Below are positions 31,247 through 33,367 of a stretch of DNA of 33,367 nt, piece after piece (positions within the stretch are counted from its first letter, which is position 1; every line of letters starts with the position of its first letter). The position numbers were made by a program, and so were the translations under genes. Under the pieces are notes generated by a model, which searched no databases, was not told the DNA's origin, and saw only the letters and a program-made list of their open reading frames with translations. Source of the DNA: Planctomycetota bacterium (GTDB lineage: Bacteria; Planctomycetota; Planctomycetia; Isosphaerales; Isosphaeraceae); contig JAQGHR010000125.1 in the NCBI GenBank assembly GCA_028291545.1, forward strand, positions 1 through 33,367, read 5' to 3'.

Positions 31247-31714
31247 GTGGCCACCACACGTCTCTCCGTCGAGTTCCTGCTGACGAAACGGTGCGGCAAG
31301 CGCCTCACGTTCGTGGGGCTCGACGGGGCGACCCGGGACGGCACCAACGCCGACCTGGCCGACCCGATCGCCGCGGGCCTGCGCTCGCTGGGCCTGCCCG
31401 TCGCCGACATCACCAATCCCACCAGCGCCGAGCTGTCCGCCGTCGCCGACGCCCAGGTCGACCAGCTCCTGGACGTCGCCGAGCTGCGGTGCCTGAAGTC
31501 GATCCTCGGCAACATCGACGAGGTCGACGAGCAGGCCGGCACCGACCGGAAGGACTTCGGCAAGTTCGCCGTGGCCCTGCAGGCCGTGATCGAGGCCCTG
31601 GAGACGCGCTGCCGCGACATGTACGGCGTGGGCATCGCGGCCCCGACCGTGGGCGTCATCGGCCTGAACTTCGCGGAGTCGGGCGATCCGGCGGACTGGC
31701 CGGTGCTCTCATGA
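31247..31714 (+). CDS. Head-tail connector-like protein, 155 aa
   Basis: GTG 31247 (ATTRLSVEFLLTKRC...) preceded by AGGGG. A mostly helical acidic protein (DAQVDQLLDVAELRCLKSIL, then FAVALQAVIEALETRCRDMYG). In phages with this order (capsid, small protein, helical 15-20 kDa protein) this slot holds the connector or adaptor protein that joins portal and tail. Its stop overlaps the next ATG (ATGA at 31711). Assignment is by position and general character only. Confidence 0.6.
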   Translation: MATTRLSVEFLLTKRCGKRLTFVGLDGATRDGTNADLADPIAAGLRSLGLPVADITNPTSAELSAVADAQVDQLLDVAELRCLKSILGNIDEVDEQAGTDRKDFGKFAVALQAVIEALETRCRDMYGVGIAAPTVGVIGLNFAESGDPADWPVLS

Positions 31715-32091
31715 GGGGCCCCTCGACGCGCTTCCTGCTCGACCGCGTCGTCATCCACGCCCCGGCCTCGGGCCGCACGGCCGACGTCAACCCGGACACG
31801 ACGCCCGGCTCGGCCGGCTCGGCGGTCGCCTGCTCCGTCCAGGAGACCACCGGATCGAGCCAGGGCACGTCCCGCCAGGAGTCCGAGTCCCCGTTCGGCC
31901 TGACGCGGTACGAGCTGCTGTTCTCCGCGGATCCCGGCGTGACGAAGGCCGACCAGCGGATCGACTGGACGGTCAACAGCGCGGGCACCTTCGCCGCCCC
32001 GATCGTGCTCGTGGCCGAGGGCGCGGCCCGGCCCGCCCGGGGACTGGGCAACCGCTGGACCGTGTCGGCCTCGCGCCGCGACTCCACCTGA
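31711..32091 (+). CDS. Head-closure-like or minor structural protein, 126 aa
   Basis: ATG 31711 overlaps the previous stop (ATGA), so translation is coupled. A basic protein with beta-strand character (RFLLDRVVIHAPA, TRYELLFSADPGV, DQRIDWTVNSAG) and a Ser/Thr-rich middle. Position after the connector-like gene suggests a head-closure or stopper role, though no family motif is seen. It ends TVSASRRDST 15 bp before the appendage gene. Confidence 0.6.
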   Translation: MRGPSTRFLLDRVVIHAPASGRTADVNPDTTPGSAGSAVACSVQETTGSSQGTSRQESESPFGLTRYELLFSADPGVTKADQRIDWTVNSAGTFAAPIVLVAEGAARPARGLGNRWTVSASRRDST

Positions 32092-32106
32092 CCTCCCGAG
32101 GGTTCC

Positions 32107-33367
32107 ATGGCCGACAACGTACCGATCACCGCGGGAACCGGGACCTCGATCCGGTCTTTGGCCGACGTCAGCGGCAACGAATGGCCGGCCGGCGTCGTCG
32201 CCTACGCCGTGACGATCGCCGCGGGCGCCAACGTGCTGCAGGTCGTCGACGCGACCCACGGGCTGCCGGTCGCGCTGACGGCCGCGCAGCTCGCCGCGCT
32301 CACGCCACCGGCGGCGATCGCCGGGTTCGCGACCGAAGCGACCCTCGCCACGCTGGCGTCCGCCTCGGGCCAGGCGGCCGGGCAGGCGTTGACCGGGGCC
32401 GTCAATGAGACCGCACCGGTCACCGACACGGCGGCCGCGGGCCTGAACGGGCGGCTCCAGCGGATCGCCCAGCGGATCACCAGCCTGATCGGCCTGCTGC
32501 CGGCCGCGCTCACGGGCGGGGGGAACCTCAAGGTCTCCCTGCAGGAGTCGAACGCGACCCAGGCGGTCTCCGGCACGGTCGCGATCACCGGCACCGTCGC
32601 CGTCGCCTCGGTCGGCGGGTCGGTCGAGATCACCAACGACGCCGGCAATCCGCTGCCGGTCAGCGGCACCGTCGCCGTCAGCGGCACCGTGGCGGTCTCG
32701 GCCGCGGCCCTGCCCCTGCCCGCCGGCGCGGCCACCGAGACGACGCTGGCGGCGGTCAACACCAAGACGCCGGCGCTGGGCCAGGCGCTCGCGGCGGGCT
32801 CGGTGCCGATCGTCCTGACGGCGATCCAGCAGGCCGCCCTGACGCCCCCGGCCGCGATCACGGGATTCGCACTCGACGCCACGCTCGCCAAGCTCACGAT
32901 CACCCAGGGCACCGCGCTGGGATCGAACACGGTGGCGCTCATGGGCGGCTCGGTCACCACCGCCCCGCCGAGCTACACCACCGGGCTGATCAGCCCCTTC
33001 TCCATGACGACGGGCGGCGCCCTGCGGGTCGACGCCGGCACGATCACGACCGTCTCGACCGTCACGACGCTGGGCACGATCACCAACCCCCTGCCCGCCG
33101 GCACCAACCTGATGGGCGTCACGATCAGCCCCCAGCAGACCGGGGCGCTCTACTCCGGCACCACGGCGCTGACGCCGAAGTTCGCGGTCATCACCGCCAG
33201 CGCGTCCGGCGCGTCCACCGTCGTCGCGGCGGTCACGTCGAAGAAGATCCGCGTGGTGAAGCTCACGCTCAGCGCCAATGCCGCCGTCAACGTGAAGTTC
33301 CAGTCCCACGTCACCCCCACCGACCTGACCGGCCTGTTCTACCTCGCCGCCAACAGCGGCGTCGGGA
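32107..33367 (+). CDS. Repetitive phage appendage (fibre-like) protein, partial (420 codons, runs off the window)
   Basis: ATG 32107, preceded by GAGGG, opens an uninterrupted frame to the window end. The protein is Ala/Thr/Val/Gly-rich with almost no Cys or aromatic residues. Repeats are visible: a block LTAAQLAALTPPAAIAGFAT near residue 60 recurs as LTAIQQAALTPPAAITGFAL near residue 237, and the words SGTVAITGTVAV and SGTVAVSGTVAV form beta-repeats in the middle. Such repeats are typical of trimeric or fibrous phage appendages, so a tail-fibre or head-fibre role is likely. A very long minus-strand frame opposite it is a by-product of the skewed composition. Confidence 0.75.
   Translation, partial: MADNVPITAGTGTSIRSLADVSGNEWPAGVVAYAVTIAAGANVLQVVDATHGLPVALTAAQLAALTPPAAIAGFATEATLATLASASGQAAGQALTGAVNETAPVTDTAAAGLNGRLQRIAQRITSLIGLLPAALTGGGNLKVSLQESNATQAVSGTVAITGTVAVASVGGSVEITNDAGNPLPVSGTVAVSGTVAVSAAALPLPAGAATETTLAAVNTKTPALGQALAAGSVPIVLTAIQQAALTPPAAITGFALDATLAKLTITQGTALGSNTVALMGGSVTTAPPSYTTGLISPFSMTTGGALRVDAGTITTVSTVTTLGTITNPLPAGTNLMGVTISPQQTGALYSGTTALTPKFAVITASASGASTVVAAVTSKKIRVVKLTLSANAAVNVKFQSHVTPTDLTGLFYLAANSGVG

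Larger units (their letters stand above)
19172..33367 (+). mobile_element. Prophage, left end and packaging/head region (continues beyond window)
   Basis: This region is bounded on the left by the tRNA half-gene and contains consecutive phage packaging and head genes: small terminase candidate, large terminase, portal, scaffold-like, decoration-like, HK97-like major capsid, connector-like and appendage genes. Many overlap or are separated by a few bases, all on the plus strand from 20,517. Two small genes at the left end point leftwards. No integrase, replication or clear lysis gene is visible inside the window. Base composition matches the host, which suggests long association with high-GC planctomycetes. 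Whether it is intact, or domesticated like a gene transfer agent, cannot be told from the part seen. Confidence 0.85.

Noticed and set aside
31030..33309. 759-codon minus-strand open frame opposite the appendage gene
   Set aside because: It is Arg/Gly/Asp-rich with no domain, no ribosome binding site, and lies opposite several well-supported overlapping phage genes. It results from the GC-rich composition.

Overview
The window looks like chromosomal DNA of a GC-rich planctomycete, most likely of the Isosphaeraceae type. This is an inference from gene content. It carries an ECF sigma factor translationally coupled to a large Ser/Thr kinase with a periplasmic tail, a secreted protease whose N-terminus resembles the planctomycete 'LE.LE.R.LLS' surface motif, a planctomycete-style EF-hand protein with a Pro/Gly-rich tail, a family of small HTH proteins that I associate with planctomycetes, CsrA, and scattered transposase debris.

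Positions 1-19,170 are host chromosome. The left part is sparse and eroded: the tail of an unknown gene, an intact tRNA-Val(CAC) with a truncated Tn5/IS4-like transposase starting 7 bp after it, several small hypothetical genes, and an HTH gene broken by two single-base slips. Then follow two leftward genes, a secreted dipeptidyl peptidase IV (S9B) and a DUF2891 protein, and csrA. Next comes a rightward signalling block: a short leader-like ORF, an FHA protein, an ECF sigma factor and a Ser/Thr kinase. Directly behind the kinase lies a frameshifted chimera of an intradiol dioxygenase core and an EF-hand protein. A sedolisin-like (S53) protease and a Lon protease complete the host part.

At 19,172-19,218 (minus strand) lies the 3' half of a tRNA-Arg-like gene without its 5' half, which is the signature of an attachment site. 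The tRNA polarity places the host on the left and the inserted element on the right. That fits the next 14 kb, which run out of the window and contain phage genes: small regulatory or accessory genes, a run of small membrane proteins with a secreted trypsin-like protease, a probable small terminase, large terminase, portal, scaffold-like protein, decoration-like protein, HK97-like major capsid protein, connector-like proteins and the beginning of a long repetitive appendage protein. No integrase, replication or clear lysis gene lies inside the window. The intact tRNA and integrase are predicted beyond the right edge.

The most interesting item is this compact planctomycete prophage. It shows no recognisable prohead protease next to its capsid gene, yet carries a secreted, C-terminally anchored trypsin-like protease with an intact catalytic triad among small membrane proteins just ahead of the packaging genes. 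The host part is also notable for three gene breaks, each repairable by one base in a short G or C run.
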